A stretch of 64,000 nt of DNA from the NCBI RefSeq assembly GCF_000332495.1, contig NZ_AOGW02000018.1:64501-128500 (forward strand), read 5' to 3'. Made by a program: the position numbers and the translations under genes. The notes under the pieces are model-generated. The model was not told where the DNA came from. It did no database searches and worked only from the letters and a program-made list of their open reading frames with translations. This stretch comes from Leptospira terpstrae serovar Hualin str. LT 11-33 = ATCC 700639 (lineage in GTDB: Bacteria > Spirochaetota > Leptospiria > Leptospirales > Leptospiraceae). This document shows positions 53,724 through 62,891 of this stretch, piece by piece. The first letter of the stretch is position 1. Every line of letters begins with the position of its first letter.

Positions 53724-54152
53724 TTATTTCCCTCTCAGTGTAATGACAAGTTTCACTTCATCTAATTTTTTACCTGTCTTTATAAAATAACTTTCTTTGA
53801 GTTCCTCTAATACTTTTGTTTCTAGTTCCTGGTTCATTTCCACGTCAGTGATTTCCCCTGTTTCTTCATTGAGAGCGTGGTGATGAGGTCCGATATTGGA
53901 ATCAAAATGAGTAACTCCACTTTTTAATTCCAATGTTCCTAACATTCCCTTCTCAGCAAAGAGTTTCAGGTTATTAAAAATCGTCGCCCGTGAAGCATGA
54001 GGAAAGTGGGAATTGACCAAATGGAAAACTTCTTCCGCAAAGAGATGTTGGTGGCGTTCCAAAAGTAAGTGCGCCATTTCCAATCTTTGTGAAGTCGGTC
54101 GAATTCCGTGGGATTCGAGAAGTTCCTTGGTTTTTTGGTAACTTAAATCCAT
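53724..54152 (-). CDS. perR: Fur-family regulator, PerR type, without zinc CxxC motifs
   Basis: A 142-residue Fur-superfamily repressor. The winged helix includes RPTSQRLEMAHLLL and SRATIFNNLKLFAEKGML. The regulatory metal site is visible: His in ERHQHLFAEE, Asp in THFDSNIG, HHH, and Asp in EITDVE; Asp at the last position is a mark of PerR rather than Fur. The two CxxC pairs of the structural zinc site are missing (NEETGE in place of the first), as known for Leptospira PerR. It would sense peroxide by metal-catalysed histidine oxidation. A 7-1-7 box lies 40 bp upstream, consistent with autoregulation. Confidence 0.88.
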   Translation of the reverse strand: MDLSYQKTKELLESHGIRPTSQRLEMAHLLLERHQHLFAEEVFHLVNSHFPHASRATIFNNLKLFAEKGMLGTLELKSGVTHFDSNIGPHHHALNEETGEITDVEMNQELETKVLEELKESYFIKTGKKLDEVKLVITLRGK

Positions 54153-54192
54153 TTCAGTTTCACCTTCTCTCTATGCCTTTTTTTGTCAATAA

Positions 54193-54207
54193 TTAGACTA
54201 AGTCTAA
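54193..54207. promoter_or_regulatory. 7-1-7 Fur/PerR-type box
   Basis: TTAGACT, A, AGTCTAA: a perfect 15-bp palindrome of the geometry used by Fur-family dimers, 40 bp upstream of the perR start codon. Confidence 0.75.
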
Positions 54208-54829
54208 AAAATCATTTGCTTAGAATCGGTATGAATTCAGATAAAATCTAATTGATCAATCCGAAAGAATGTTCCATTGAGAAAGTCTTGAGGGTAAAGA
54301 CAGTGGGGTCTGGACCAAACAAAGAGAAACCCTAGTCTCGGAGCACCAAAGGGTGGATCCAATGAGGAAGAGCTTAAAAAAGGGAACTGACTTTCTTTTG
54401 ATCGGAATGGGAGAATTCACTTTGATTTCTAATGAAATGGTCTTTCCATCTAGTGGAACAAAATCCGCTATCCTCATTCAAAACAAGGGATAAAAAATCT
54501 CTCATTTATATTAAAGTAAACTAACGATTATCATTCGATTGAATGAGTTTGGTTTCAAAATTTTAGCCTGAGGAGGGACTCGGGGCCATTAAAGGGAAAG
54601 GTCGGAAATAGGGTTTTCTTCTTTGCAACAAGGAACAGGGTCAATCCGCCGAGTCGATAACCCTTACATCCGAATGCAAAGGAAATCGAGTAAACGACTA
54701 TCTTTAAAAAATTCTTGCACTTCTAAAAGTTTTCTATTCAATCCTTCCGGTGTTCTCTGAAGATATTATGAAACATCTAGATTACTCATTTTTTCTCCAA
54801 CGAAGTTGTCGTTTCTTTGAGATGAGACA
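54208..54829. other. 622-bp gap with a long-range stem, no gene recognised
   Basis: No convincing coding frame: the only one of note is a 73-codon minus-strand frame (54256-54477) that matches nothing I know. A perfect 7-bp stem GACTCGG (54577-54583) / CCGAGTC (54649-54655) closes a purine-rich 65-nt loop, with AGG/CCT able to extend it. It does not fit tmRNA, RNase P RNA, SRP RNA or a riboswitch class I know. It may be the leader of the SpoIIE gene or an unrecognised small RNA. Confidence 0.35.
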
Positions 54830-56716
54830 ATGAAACTCTTTTTACTTTCCCTATTTCTTTTTACCATATCACTCAATGCTGAGGTGGTTTCTCTAGAATC
54901 AGGATGGACATTTCAATTAGATGGCGAAATCGAACCCAGACCTGTGTTAGTGGGAGTTTCTTTGGTAAGCCAAGGATACCAGGTTCCCATACGAGGAAGA
55001 TACCGATTAAAAATTCCTATACCAGTTTTTCCAGAATACTCGCAGGCCATCTATATGGACAGAATCCATTCTGCCGATCAAACCTTTTGGAATGGAAAAG
55101 CCATTGGATCAACAGGAAGTTTTACACCAGACTACTATCCCTATTGGCATAAGGTTCGTTACTATGAGATTCCTATATCTCTGCTGAGACAAGGCGAAAA
55201 TGAATTAGTTGTAGAAATAGAATGCCGTGAAACACAGTTTAGGTGTGGTTTGTTTCGTTCCATTCCTCTATTTGGTTCTCAAGATGAAATCAAAGACAAA
55301 ATGGTCTTTGAAGATGTGAACCAAATTCTTATTGCCGCTTTATTTTTTGGAATTTTTCTCCAACAAGCTATTGGTTATGCTTTAAATCGATCTTCTAAAT
55401 CAGGGTTGTATCTGGCAGGAACTGCTATCTTTTTTGTGGGTTGGCGACTTCCTGTTTTGAATAAAATCCATTTTCTAATGATCCACCCAGAAGTTTTGGT
55501 AAGATTGTTATTTTTTTGTCAGTTTATTTTTCCCGTCTTTATCATGTTATTTGTCCATACTCTTTTTGATAGACGTATAACAAAACTAGCTGTGATTACT
55601 TTTTTTCTAGATACAGTTCTTGCATTCGTTCAATTATTTCCAATGGATCCAGATAGCAGATTTTATTTGGTGTATATCTGGTATGTCCTACTGGCAATTA
55701 AGGTTCCTATCCTTATCCAACTTTTGGCAAGAAACTATAAAAAGACATCCGAAGCCATTGTGGTATCTTTAGGAGCTCTAGTAGCAACTTTCTTTGGAAT
55801 TGCCGATGTCATTACCGATGTGATGACAGGAAAAAATGCATATTTAACTCAATACGGAATTTTAACATTTTTATTTACGGGAGTTCTTGCCATTGCCTTA
55901 CAAAGTGCCCGGACTCGAAGAGAGTTACGAAATCTAAACGAATCTCTGGAAATGCTTGTTACTCTGCGTACTCAGGAGTTACACAAACAATATAAACTAT
56001 TGCATGATGATTTAGTAATGGCTGCCGGATTGCAGTCAAAATTAAATCCCCCTATGGAGTTCAAACACAAAACATTGAGTGTTGCTTCTGTATTTATGCC
56101 TATGGAAAAAATAGGAGGTGACTACTTCGATTATTATATCCATGAGGATGGCTCCATTAGTTTTTTGTTATGTGATGTTCTCGGTCATGGAATTGCTGCA
56201 GCCCTCATCGCAAGTATGTTGAAGGTAAATTTTTTAGAGATTGCACCCAAAGAAAAAGATCCTGCCAAATTTTTATCTGAATTAAATCTAAAGATGTTAC
56301 CGGTCGTAGAAAAAAACTACATCACTGCTGTAGCAAGTCATTTTGATTTAGAAAGATCGGTGATGAAGTATTCCGTGATGGGACACCCAAGTCCTTATTC
56401 AATGAATGTTGTTTCTAATTCCTTGGCACCACTTGGTGGACGAGGACCCATTATGGGTTGGAAAAAAGATATTTTGGTCGAATCCTTTTCACGGGATTTG
56501 AAATCAGGTGACCGTTTCTTTTTTTATACGGACGGAATTACGGAGAGCCAGAGTAAAAATAGGGAATTGTACGGAGAATTAAGATTGAGAGAACAGTTAT
56601 CAGCAGGCCTGATTCTTTCTCCTTTTGAATTAAATGAAAAAATCAAAAAGGATATTCGAAATTTTGCATTTCGTTTGTCAGATGACGTGACATACTTTAC
56701 GATCGATATCAAATGA
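54830..56716 (+). CDS. 7TM-DISM SpoIIE-type serine phosphatase
   Basis: A 628-residue membrane protein. Signal peptide (~1-18), a periplasmic 7TMR-DISM jelly-roll domain (SGWTFQLDGE, IYMDRIHSADQTFWNGKAIGSTGSF) to ~150, seven membrane helices (~160-360), a short coiled coil (~365-400), and a SpoIIE/PP2C phosphatase (GGDYFDYYIHEDGSISFLLCDVLGHGIAAALIASM, TDGITESQ, DDVTYFTID end) with the metal-binding Asp residues in place. It likely dephosphorylates an anti-sigma antagonist, in the manner of partner-switching modules. The TGA overlaps the ATG of the downstream kinase by 4 bp, so the two are translationally coupled. Confidence 0.92.
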   Translation: MKLFLLSLFLFTISLNAEVVSLESGWTFQLDGEIEPRPVLVGVSLVSQGYQVPIRGRYRLKIPIPVFPEYSQAIYMDRIHSADQTFWNGKAIGSTGSFTPDYYPYWHKVRYYEIPISLLRQGENELVVEIECRETQFRCGLFRSIPLFGSQDEIKDKMVFEDVNQILIAALFFGIFLQQAIGYALNRSSKSGLYLAGTAIFFVGWRLPVLNKIHFLMIHPEVLVRLLFFCQFIFPVFIMLFVHTLFDRRITKLAVITFFLDTVLAFVQLFPMDPDSRFYLVYIWYVLLAIKVPILIQLLARNYKKTSEAIVVSLGALVATFFGIADVITDVMTGKNAYLTQYGILTFLFTGVLAIALQSARTRRELRNLNESLEMLVTLRTQELHKQYKLLHDDLVMAAGLQSKLNPPMEFKHKTLSVASVFMPMEKIGGDYFDYYIHEDGSISFLLCDVLGHGIAAALIASMLKVNFLEIAPKEKDPAKFLSELNLKMLPVVEKNYITAVASHFDLERSVMKYSVMGHPSPYSMNVVSNSLAPLGGRGPIMGWKKDILVESFSRDLKSGDRFFFYTDGITESQSKNRELYGELRLREQLSAGLILSPFELNEKIKKDIRNFAFRLSDDVTYFTIDIK

Positions 56717-58017
56717 AAGCCTTCCTTGGTCGATTGGGGATTCGGTGGTTGCTTAATTTAGGTGTAACGGATCATTTGGGTTTGGAATCCTCTGTTCGCG
56801 TACAACTTTCTAACTTAATTTCTATATTGGGAATTTTTTCTAACATTCAGTATTCCTTTTTCTTTGCCATTGCTGGTGCCCCTCATTACCAACTCATGAA
56901 TGTAATTCATTGTTTTGTGATTTTAGTTTTAGTGTTAGTTTTGTATTTAAACTGGAAAGAAAGGTATTCACTTTCAAGAATCATATTGGTATTTACAATT
57001 TCGGTTCCATTGTTTTTTGTTTCTACCATTAGCTTTGGAACATCTGGTGGATTCTATTATTACTTTTTAATGTTCGCAATTGTACCTTTTGTAATTTTTT
57101 CTTATGAAGAAAAGTGGTGGATTCTTTTTGTGTTTTTGATGAACACCAGCTTTTATATTTGGTTCGAATTTTTTGGGCATCCTGGAAAGTTTATAGAAGG
57201 AACACTGTTGTATCAAAAAGAAGTTCAGGAAATGTTCCGGATCAATTCTGTTGTTTCTTGTTTGTCTTTTGTTGCTTTATTTATGTTTTATTTTTTAAGA
57301 AACATAAATCGAATCCAAAAAGAAATGATTCGAACCAACGACCATAAAGATCGGATTTTTTCAATTTTAGCTCATGATTTAAAAGGACCTATCGGAACCA
57401 TGAGTACCTATTTAGGGTATTTAACAAATTCCTTACCGGAAAGAGAGGAGTTGATTTTTGGTTTAAAAGAACTTAAAAAAAGCACAAACCAAACTTATTT
57501 AATTTTAGAGAATTTGTTAGATTGGGTTCGAAATGAAACAAAAAAAACTCAATACAATCCTGCGAATTTGAATCTCACTGCCATTTTAAAAAATGCGATG
57601 GATATACTCAGTATGCAAGCCACAGATAAGGGAATTTGTTGGGAAACAAATATTTCAGAAGATCACTGCATCTATTGTGATGAAAGAATGACCGCTACTG
57701 TTCTGCGTAATATATTGTCTAATGCTGTAAAATATTCACATCCTAAAGGTAAGGTGTTTATTGAAGCTGAACCAATTTCTCAGTTTTTGGAAATCCGTTT
57801 TCAAGACCAAGGAGTGGGTATGTCAGTAGATCTTTTGGAAAAAATCATGGAAGGAAAACGATTTGCCTCTGGATTTGGAACTATCGGCGAAAAGGGAACA
57901 GGTCTTGGGTTACTAGTCTGTATAGATTTATTAAGAGAACAAGGAGGCTCCCTGCAAGCAATTAGTAAACTCGAAGAAGGAACAAAAATTATCATTCGTA
58001 TTCCTTTAGCCCGTTAA
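56713..58017 (+). CDS. Membrane histidine kinase
   Basis: A 434-residue sensor kinase. The N-terminal ~195 residues hold about six membrane helices with very short loops. A HisKA domain follows with the acceptor His in FSILAHDLKGPIGTMS (~220), then HATPase with NILSNAVKYSHPKGK (N box), FQDQGVGM and GTGLGLLVC. No receiver domain and no partner response regulator are in the window. Its start overlaps the end of the SpoIIE phosphatase gene, which makes the phosphatase the most likely functional partner. Confidence 0.92.
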   Translation: MKAFLGRLGIRWLLNLGVTDHLGLESSVRVQLSNLISILGIFSNIQYSFFFAIAGAPHYQLMNVIHCFVILVLVLVLYLNWKERYSLSRIILVFTISVPLFFVSTISFGTSGGFYYYFLMFAIVPFVIFSYEEKWWILFVFLMNTSFYIWFEFFGHPGKFIEGTLLYQKEVQEMFRINSVVSCLSFVALFMFYFLRNINRIQKEMIRTNDHKDRIFSILAHDLKGPIGTMSTYLGYLTNSLPEREELIFGLKELKKSTNQTYLILENLLDWVRNETKKTQYNPANLNLTAILKNAMDILSMQATDKGICWETNISEDHCIYCDERMTATVLRNILSNAVKYSHPKGKVFIEAEPISQFLEIRFQDQGVGMSVDLLEKIMEGKRFASGFGTIGEKGTGLGLLVCIDLLREQGGSLQAISKLEEGTKIIIRIPLAR

Positions 58018-58058
58018 AATCATTTCTTTTTTTTAAAGTTCTAGTCCAATTTTTAAGT

Positions 58059-60320
58059 ATGTGGCCTTCCTCTTATTTTCGTTGGTTAACCAAGTCCGTT
58101 CCGGCAGGTCCGGTAGAAATTTACCCAGAGCTATCAGATTCCTATGAAACGAATCTTCCCAATGTATTCATCATTGGTGACCTAACGGGTGTTCCTTTGC
58201 TGAAATTGGCGGCTGAAAGTGGAGTGAATGTTTGGAAACACATTCGTGAAAAAAAGACCGATTGTTTGGATGCTGTGATTATTGGTTCTGGCCCGGCTGG
58301 ATTGTCTTGTGCCTATGAAGCGAGTCGATTGGGAAAAAAATATGTTTTACTTGAAGCAAACCTTCCCTTCCAAACCTTACAAAGTTATCCCAAACAGAAG
58401 CCAATATTTGCCGAACCCAAAAACATAGAGACACGTTCTAAAATTAAAATTTTGGACACGACGAAAGAGGAGCTGTTAGAATCTCTCAATGAGTTAATTA
58501 AAAAAGAGCCAATAGAAATTCAGACAGGAAAGCGAGTCTCTTCCATTCGGTATAATGGTTTTGTATATACAGTAAGTACCGAAACAGGAGATTCATTTTT
58601 AACCAATTCTGTAGTCATTGCCATTGGGAAATCAGGTGATCCAAAACGTTTGGGTGTGAAAGGGGAATCTAACCCTTCTGTTTTTTACCGTTTGTTTGAT
58701 CCTTATGATGCCAAAGATAAATCGATTGTGATTGTTGGCGGAGGTGATAGTGCAGTCGAAGCAGCCATCGCCTGCTCTCATTATGCGAAAGAAGTAAACC
58801 TGGTCCACCGCGGAAAGGAATTCCAAAGACCCAAAGAAGAAAATGTAATAAGTTTGGAGAAAAAAGTTCAGGAAGGAAAAATTAAACTTCTTTTAGAAAC
58901 AGAAGTCACGGAGATTTCAGAACAGAATGTTTTTGTAAAAACTCAGCAATCATCAGTCAAACTCAAATCAGATTTAGTCTATGTTTTGATCGGAACAACT
59001 CCACCGATTTCTTTTTTAAAGAAAATAGGAATCAAAATTCAAAATGAAAAATCAATTTTGGATTGGGTGGGTTTCTCTGCTCTTTTTTCATTTGCTGGCC
59101 TTGCTTATTTCGGAAAGGCATCTTTTTATGGCCCGGGATGGTTTTCGCCACTAGCAACGGCTTTTCTTTCTGTATCAGTTCTTTCATTGTTTTTGTTTGG
59201 TTATTTGAAATGGAATCAAGGGATAGGGACATTACGGCCATGGGTTTTAATCAGAAATACTTATCTTCTTCTGGCATTCAGCTATTTTCTGTTTGTTTAT
59301 TTGGGAGCAACATACTTTGGTTATACGATTTTCAGTAAATATCCTTCCTTCCACTATACACTGTTATACTCGTTAACTATTTTGGTATTTGGTATCCGAA
59401 GGATTATGGTTCGGAAAACGGATTACATTTTTTACCAAACTCTTAGTTTGATTTTTATACAAATTTTCTTTTTGTTTTTGTTGCCCGAGTTGGTTTTGCC
59501 TGCACTTGGAGATTTGGGTTATTTAGGAAATCCTGATGGCTACATCCGAACAGAAATTTTTCCTAACGATGCTTATTGGAAAGCATATGGATTTATTTTG
59601 GCTTGGCCCCTCAGTATGGGTGTATTATATGATGGTGGAATCACCAACTTTTGGTTAGGTTATGGGCTATTTTTTAGTTTTGGATTTATCCCTTTTTTAG
59701 TTTATCGATATGGAAAGGGCGCATATTGTGGTTGGATTTGTTCTTGCGGTGGCCTTGCGGAAACATTAGGGGATGAACATAGACAAAAGATGCCACATGG
59801 AAAATGGGCCTATCGGTTAGAACATTCTGGGCAATACATTCTATTTGCCGCTTTTTTACTTACGGCTCTAAAACTCATTGGAGTGTATGGTAAATTAATT
59901 GATCCTAGTTTGGAGATTAGTGAATCCATTGCTGATTCAGTAAAATGGATTTATGACATAGTTGTCGACATTGGACTTGCTGGTGTAGTGGGGGTTGGAT
60001 TTTACTTTCTTTTTTCTGGAAGGATCTGGTGCCGTATGTTCTGTCCTCTGGCTTCACTAATGCATATTTATGCGAAGTTCAGTAGATTCAGAATCTTCTC
60101 TGAGAAAAAAAGATGTATCTCTTGTAATATTTGTACAAAAAATTGCCACCAAGGAATCGATGTTATGGGATATGCCAGCCGGGGAATTCCTATGGATAGC
60201 GTACAATGTGTTCGATGTTCGGCTTGTGTTTCACTTTGTCCCACTGATGTATTAGAATTTGGACAGTTAACTTCCTCTGGTGTATTTTATGATACTCTCC
60301 AAGCGAAGTTACGGAAATAG
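58059..60320 (+). CDS. FAD/NAD(P)-binding oxidoreductase fused to NapH-like 4Fe-4S membrane module
   Basis: A 753-residue fusion. Residues 1-~65 contain NLPNVFIIGDLTGVPLLKLAAESG, which looks like the C-terminal FAD-contact segment of thioredoxin-reductase-like proteins placed ahead of the FAD motif. Then FAD (VIIGSGPAGLSCAYEA, ~73) and NAD(P)H (IVIVGGGDSAVEAAIAC, ~224) Rossmann domains follow. Residues ~335-660 are membrane helices with CGWICSCGG and WCRMFCPL motifs as in NapH/CcoG-like ferredoxin proteins. Two 4Fe-4S motifs end the chain (CISCNICTKNC and CVRCSACVSLCP, ~686-735). It may move electrons from NAD(P)H through flavin and Fe-S clusters across or into the membrane. Partner unknown. 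Confidence 0.88.
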   Translation: MWPSSYFRWLTKSVPAGPVEIYPELSDSYETNLPNVFIIGDLTGVPLLKLAAESGVNVWKHIREKKTDCLDAVIIGSGPAGLSCAYEASRLGKKYVLLEANLPFQTLQSYPKQKPIFAEPKNIETRSKIKILDTTKEELLESLNELIKKEPIEIQTGKRVSSIRYNGFVYTVSTETGDSFLTNSVVIAIGKSGDPKRLGVKGESNPSVFYRLFDPYDAKDKSIVIVGGGDSAVEAAIACSHYAKEVNLVHRGKEFQRPKEENVISLEKKVQEGKIKLLLETEVTEISEQNVFVKTQQSSVKLKSDLVYVLIGTTPPISFLKKIGIKIQNEKSILDWVGFSALFSFAGLAYFGKASFYGPGWFSPLATAFLSVSVLSLFLFGYLKWNQGIGTLRPWVLIRNTYLLLAFSYFLFVYLGATYFGYTIFSKYPSFHYTLLYSLTILVFGIRRIMVRKTDYIFYQTLSLIFIQIFFLFLLPELVLPALGDLGYLGNPDGYIRTEIFPNDAYWKAYGFILAWPLSMGVLYDGGITNFWLGYGLFFSFGFIPFLVYRYGKGAYCGWICSCGGLAETLGDEHRQKMPHGKWAYRLEHSGQYILFAAFLLTALKLIGVYGKLIDPSLEISESIADSVKWIYDIVVDIGLAGVVGVGFYFLFSGRIWCRMFCPLASLMHIYAKFSRFRIFSEKKRCISCNICTKNCHQGIDVMGYASRGIPMDSVQCVRCSACVSLCPTDVLEFGQLTSSGVFYDTLQAKLRK

Positions 60321-60323
60321 GTT

Positions 60324-61511
60324 TTGAATTCACTAAGGGAAGATATTGAAACTCTGTTTTGGGAAGGGGTCCGTATGGCAAGTCCTGACTACCTTTCTTT
60401 GGAGTTTTGGAACCAACATTCTGACCTTCGTAACGCACTAAACAATCCTGATAAAAAGAATTATGTTTTTGCCTTGGGGAAAGCAGCTTACTCCATGGCA
60501 GTATCTTTTCAGAAATTCATTTCCGTGGACCAAGGCTTTATTCTCACAAAATACAAACACCTTCCTGAAAAGATTCTGACCCAAGGTGAAATGGGAGTTT
60601 GGAAATGTAGAGAGGCTTCTCATCCTATTCTAGACCAAAATTCCGAGTTGTATTCACACGAAGTTTTGCAAGATCTATTGGGATTGGATGAAAACTACCG
60701 ATTGATTGTTTTATTATCGGGAGGTGGATCCAGTTTATTCGAAATTCCAGAAGAAGGATTTACTTTGAATGATCTGATCCACCTAAATCAAAATTTACTC
60801 AAACAAGGTCTTCCTATTCAGGAAATCAATGCGGAGAGAAAAAAATACTCTGCAGTGAAAGCGGGAAAGTTACTAAAACTACTAAATCCTAATTTAAAAA
60901 CATATACTTTTGCCATATCAGATGTATTAGGTGATGATCCAAACATGATTGCTTCCGCACCAACGTATCCTGGTAGTCAATACTATATCATGGGAAATTT
61001 ATCTGCATCCCTTGCCGGTATGTTAAAAAAGGCAAATTCTTTAGGTTATGAGGCAACGATTCTTTCTGATTCTTGGGACCAGTCTACAGAAACTACCGCA
61101 AAACTAATGTTTGATGAATTGTTGAAAGCAAAAAAAAATGAAAATAAACAAGCAATACTATTAGGTGGAGAATTGGTTTGTTTTGTCCATGGGGATGGAC
61201 TCGGAGGACGTAATCAAGAGACCGCACTGCGTATGGTCATCCAAAGTCAATCTTTAGAAAAGGATAGGCAATGGCTTTTTTTATCTAGCGGAACGGATGG
61301 GACAGACGGGCCCACTGATGCCGCAGGTGGGATTGTTGGCCCAGAAACTTGGGAAAAAATGAGGGCCAAAGGTTGGGATGCAGAGAAAGAACTTAAGAAT
61401 TCTAATTCTTATCCCATCTTAAAAGATACAAATTCCCTTCTTTTTACAGGGGCTACTGGAACCAATGTAAATGATCTTTTGGTTCTTTTGTTAGCGAAAA
61501 GGAATTCCTAA
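60324..61511 (+). CDS. Glycerate 2-kinase (MOFRL/GckA family)
   Basis: A 395-residue type-II glycerate kinase. Start is a TTG at 60324, chosen because LREDIETLFWEGVRMASPDYL matches the usual family N-terminus; an ATG at 60375 with AAGGGG before it is an alternative. Signature segments are ALGKAAYSMA (~45), LLSGGGSSLFEIP (~130), SDVLGDDPNMIASAPTYPG, GRNQETALRMVI and SSGTDGTDGPTDAAGG (MOFRL domain, ~320). It phosphorylates D-glycerate in glycerate and serine-type pathways. Three bases separate it from the flavoprotein gene; its 3' end overlaps the convergent peptidase gene by 21 bp. Confidence 0.9.
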   Translation: MNSLREDIETLFWEGVRMASPDYLSLEFWNQHSDLRNALNNPDKKNYVFALGKAAYSMAVSFQKFISVDQGFILTKYKHLPEKILTQGEMGVWKCREASHPILDQNSELYSHEVLQDLLGLDENYRLIVLLSGGGSSLFEIPEEGFTLNDLIHLNQNLLKQGLPIQEINAERKKYSAVKAGKLLKLLNPNLKTYTFAISDVLGDDPNMIASAPTYPGSQYYIMGNLSASLAGMLKKANSLGYEATILSDSWDQSTETTAKLMFDELLKAKKNENKQAILLGGELVCFVHGDGLGGRNQETALRMVIQSQSLEKDRQWLFLSSGTDGTDGPTDAAGGIVGPETWEKMRAKGWDAEKELKNSNSYPILKDTNSLLFTGATGTNVNDLLVLLLAKRNS

Positions 61512-62837
61512 GTTCCGATTTTGTCCAGACCAGTAGATTTGAAACAGTGGATTTTGCCATCGACTCTTTCCAATTTTGGACTGAATCAACTCTCCATCTA
61601 TCTTCTTTAGAATGTTTACATGGTCTTTTAAAAATCTCCATTGGATTTCTTCTTTTTTCTGAGGAGGAAGAGACTCTTTTGTGAGATTAAAAACGGATTC
61701 TTGTAGTCCAATCAATGCCGGAACTAACATCGATCTTACGGCTTGGTAATCAAAATTGGATTTCCTTGCAATAGATTCGTGTAACCACCATAAGGTTTCA
61801 GAATATGTATTATTCGATAACAAGCTGGAGGAACCTACAAAGTTTTTGGTTCCAAAAAAGAATGGTTTGAATAAACTCAAACAAGGAGTGGACGTTCCCG
61901 TATAAAATACTCTTAAGGGATCCTGGTTGGTTTCAGATGTGTCCCATTCAACTATTAGACTCCCGTTAGTTTGGTTGGGAGTGGTTGGCCCTGTTGCATG
62001 CAAACATAAAGACTTCATTGACGAAGAAGAGGGTTCGAATTCATCAATCTCAATGGAATGTGTTTTTAAGGTTTCCATTGCTAGTTTTGTAGTATAACTG
62101 GAGTTTTCTTTTTCGAAATCTTCTGCAGTAACTTCGTGTAATTTTCTTCTGTCTTTGCAATGACTCATATAAGTATAAAACTGATCACTGAAATGGTCTT
62201 TGAATGAAAACTCACTGTGAGTATTTTTTCTTAATTTATCAATTAGGTTAGGTGAAGAGTATTCAAAGTCAGAACCTATAGTCAGACCATTGGAAATCGC
62301 GTAAAATGAATCTATCTTTTTTGCTACCCAATAACGATCTGCCGTTTCTAAAACATATCCTTCTGTGCGATCTGCTATAATAAAACTGTTATGATAGAAA
62401 AATGACTTATTCTCATACCCACCACATGCATCTTGTCCATAGGTCTCTAATAATTCAGTGATGAGAAACAATCCATCTCGGGCAGATTTACATCGTTCCA
62501 AAGCTAAACGAATTAAGTCCATCCCTGTTAAACCATCATTTTTTTTTGATTTTTTCAAATGAGTAAAAACAGCCTCATTCCCTATACAAAGGCCAAATTC
62601 ATTCACACCCATTTCTGCACCCCACATATGAAAGGGTTTGCTTAAAAAAACTTCATAAGTAACGGGAGTTTGTGGAATCTCAATATAGGTAGTACGTAAT
62701 TGGGTACCTTTTTCATATTCCAATCGAGGAATATGAAGAATGGATTGTGCTTCGTTTGGTTCTCGGTCCGAGTTTTTGGCAAAGATTCTTTTTTGTGTCT
62801 TGGTAAATTTTTCAGTGGCAAGGGAGGTATCGCACAT
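61491..62837 (-). CDS. Secernin/C69-type N-terminal-nucleophile hydrolase
   Basis: A 448-residue protein of peptidase family C69 (secernin-like). It begins MCDTSLAT, so removal of Met exposes Cys2 as N-terminal nucleophile. FAKNSDREPNEAQ follows near residue 20, with GMDLIRLALERCKSARDGLFLITELLETYGQD, and AISNGLTIGSDFE and SLCLHAT further on, all typical. Bacterial members cleave dipeptides or act as amidohydrolases on unknown amides. No signal peptide, so it is cytosolic. The gene diverges from a P-type ATPase gene with only 54 bp between start codons. Reaction not certain. Confidence 0.88.
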   Translation of the reverse strand: MCDTSLATEKFTKTQKRIFAKNSDREPNEAQSILHIPRLEYEKGTQLRTTYIEIPQTPVTYEVFLSKPFHMWGAEMGVNEFGLCIGNEAVFTHLKKSKKNDGLTGMDLIRLALERCKSARDGLFLITELLETYGQDACGGYENKSFFYHNSFIIADRTEGYVLETADRYWVAKKIDSFYAISNGLTIGSDFEYSSPNLIDKLRKNTHSEFSFKDHFSDQFYTYMSHCKDRRKLHEVTAEDFEKENSSYTTKLAMETLKTHSIEIDEFEPSSSSMKSLCLHATGPTTPNQTNGSLIVEWDTSETNQDPLRVFYTGTSTPCLSLFKPFFFGTKNFVGSSSLLSNNTYSETLWWLHESIARKSNFDYQAVRSMLVPALIGLQESVFNLTKESLPPQKKEEIQWRFLKDHVNILKKIDGELIQSKIGKSRWQNPLFQIYWSGQNRNLGIPFR

Positions 62838-62891
62838 TCTAGAATGTTAAACAGATTTCTTCTAAAAAACAAGACCAAATCATTTAAGAAT

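Noticed and set aside
54256..54477. 73-codon minus-strand open frame in the perR/SpoIIE gap
   Set aside because: No ribosome binding site, no family resemblance and low-quality composition; treated as non-coding.
54208..54829. tmRNA, RNase P RNA, SRP RNA or riboswitch in the largest gap
   Set aside because: None of the conserved cores of these RNAs could be found by eye on either strand.
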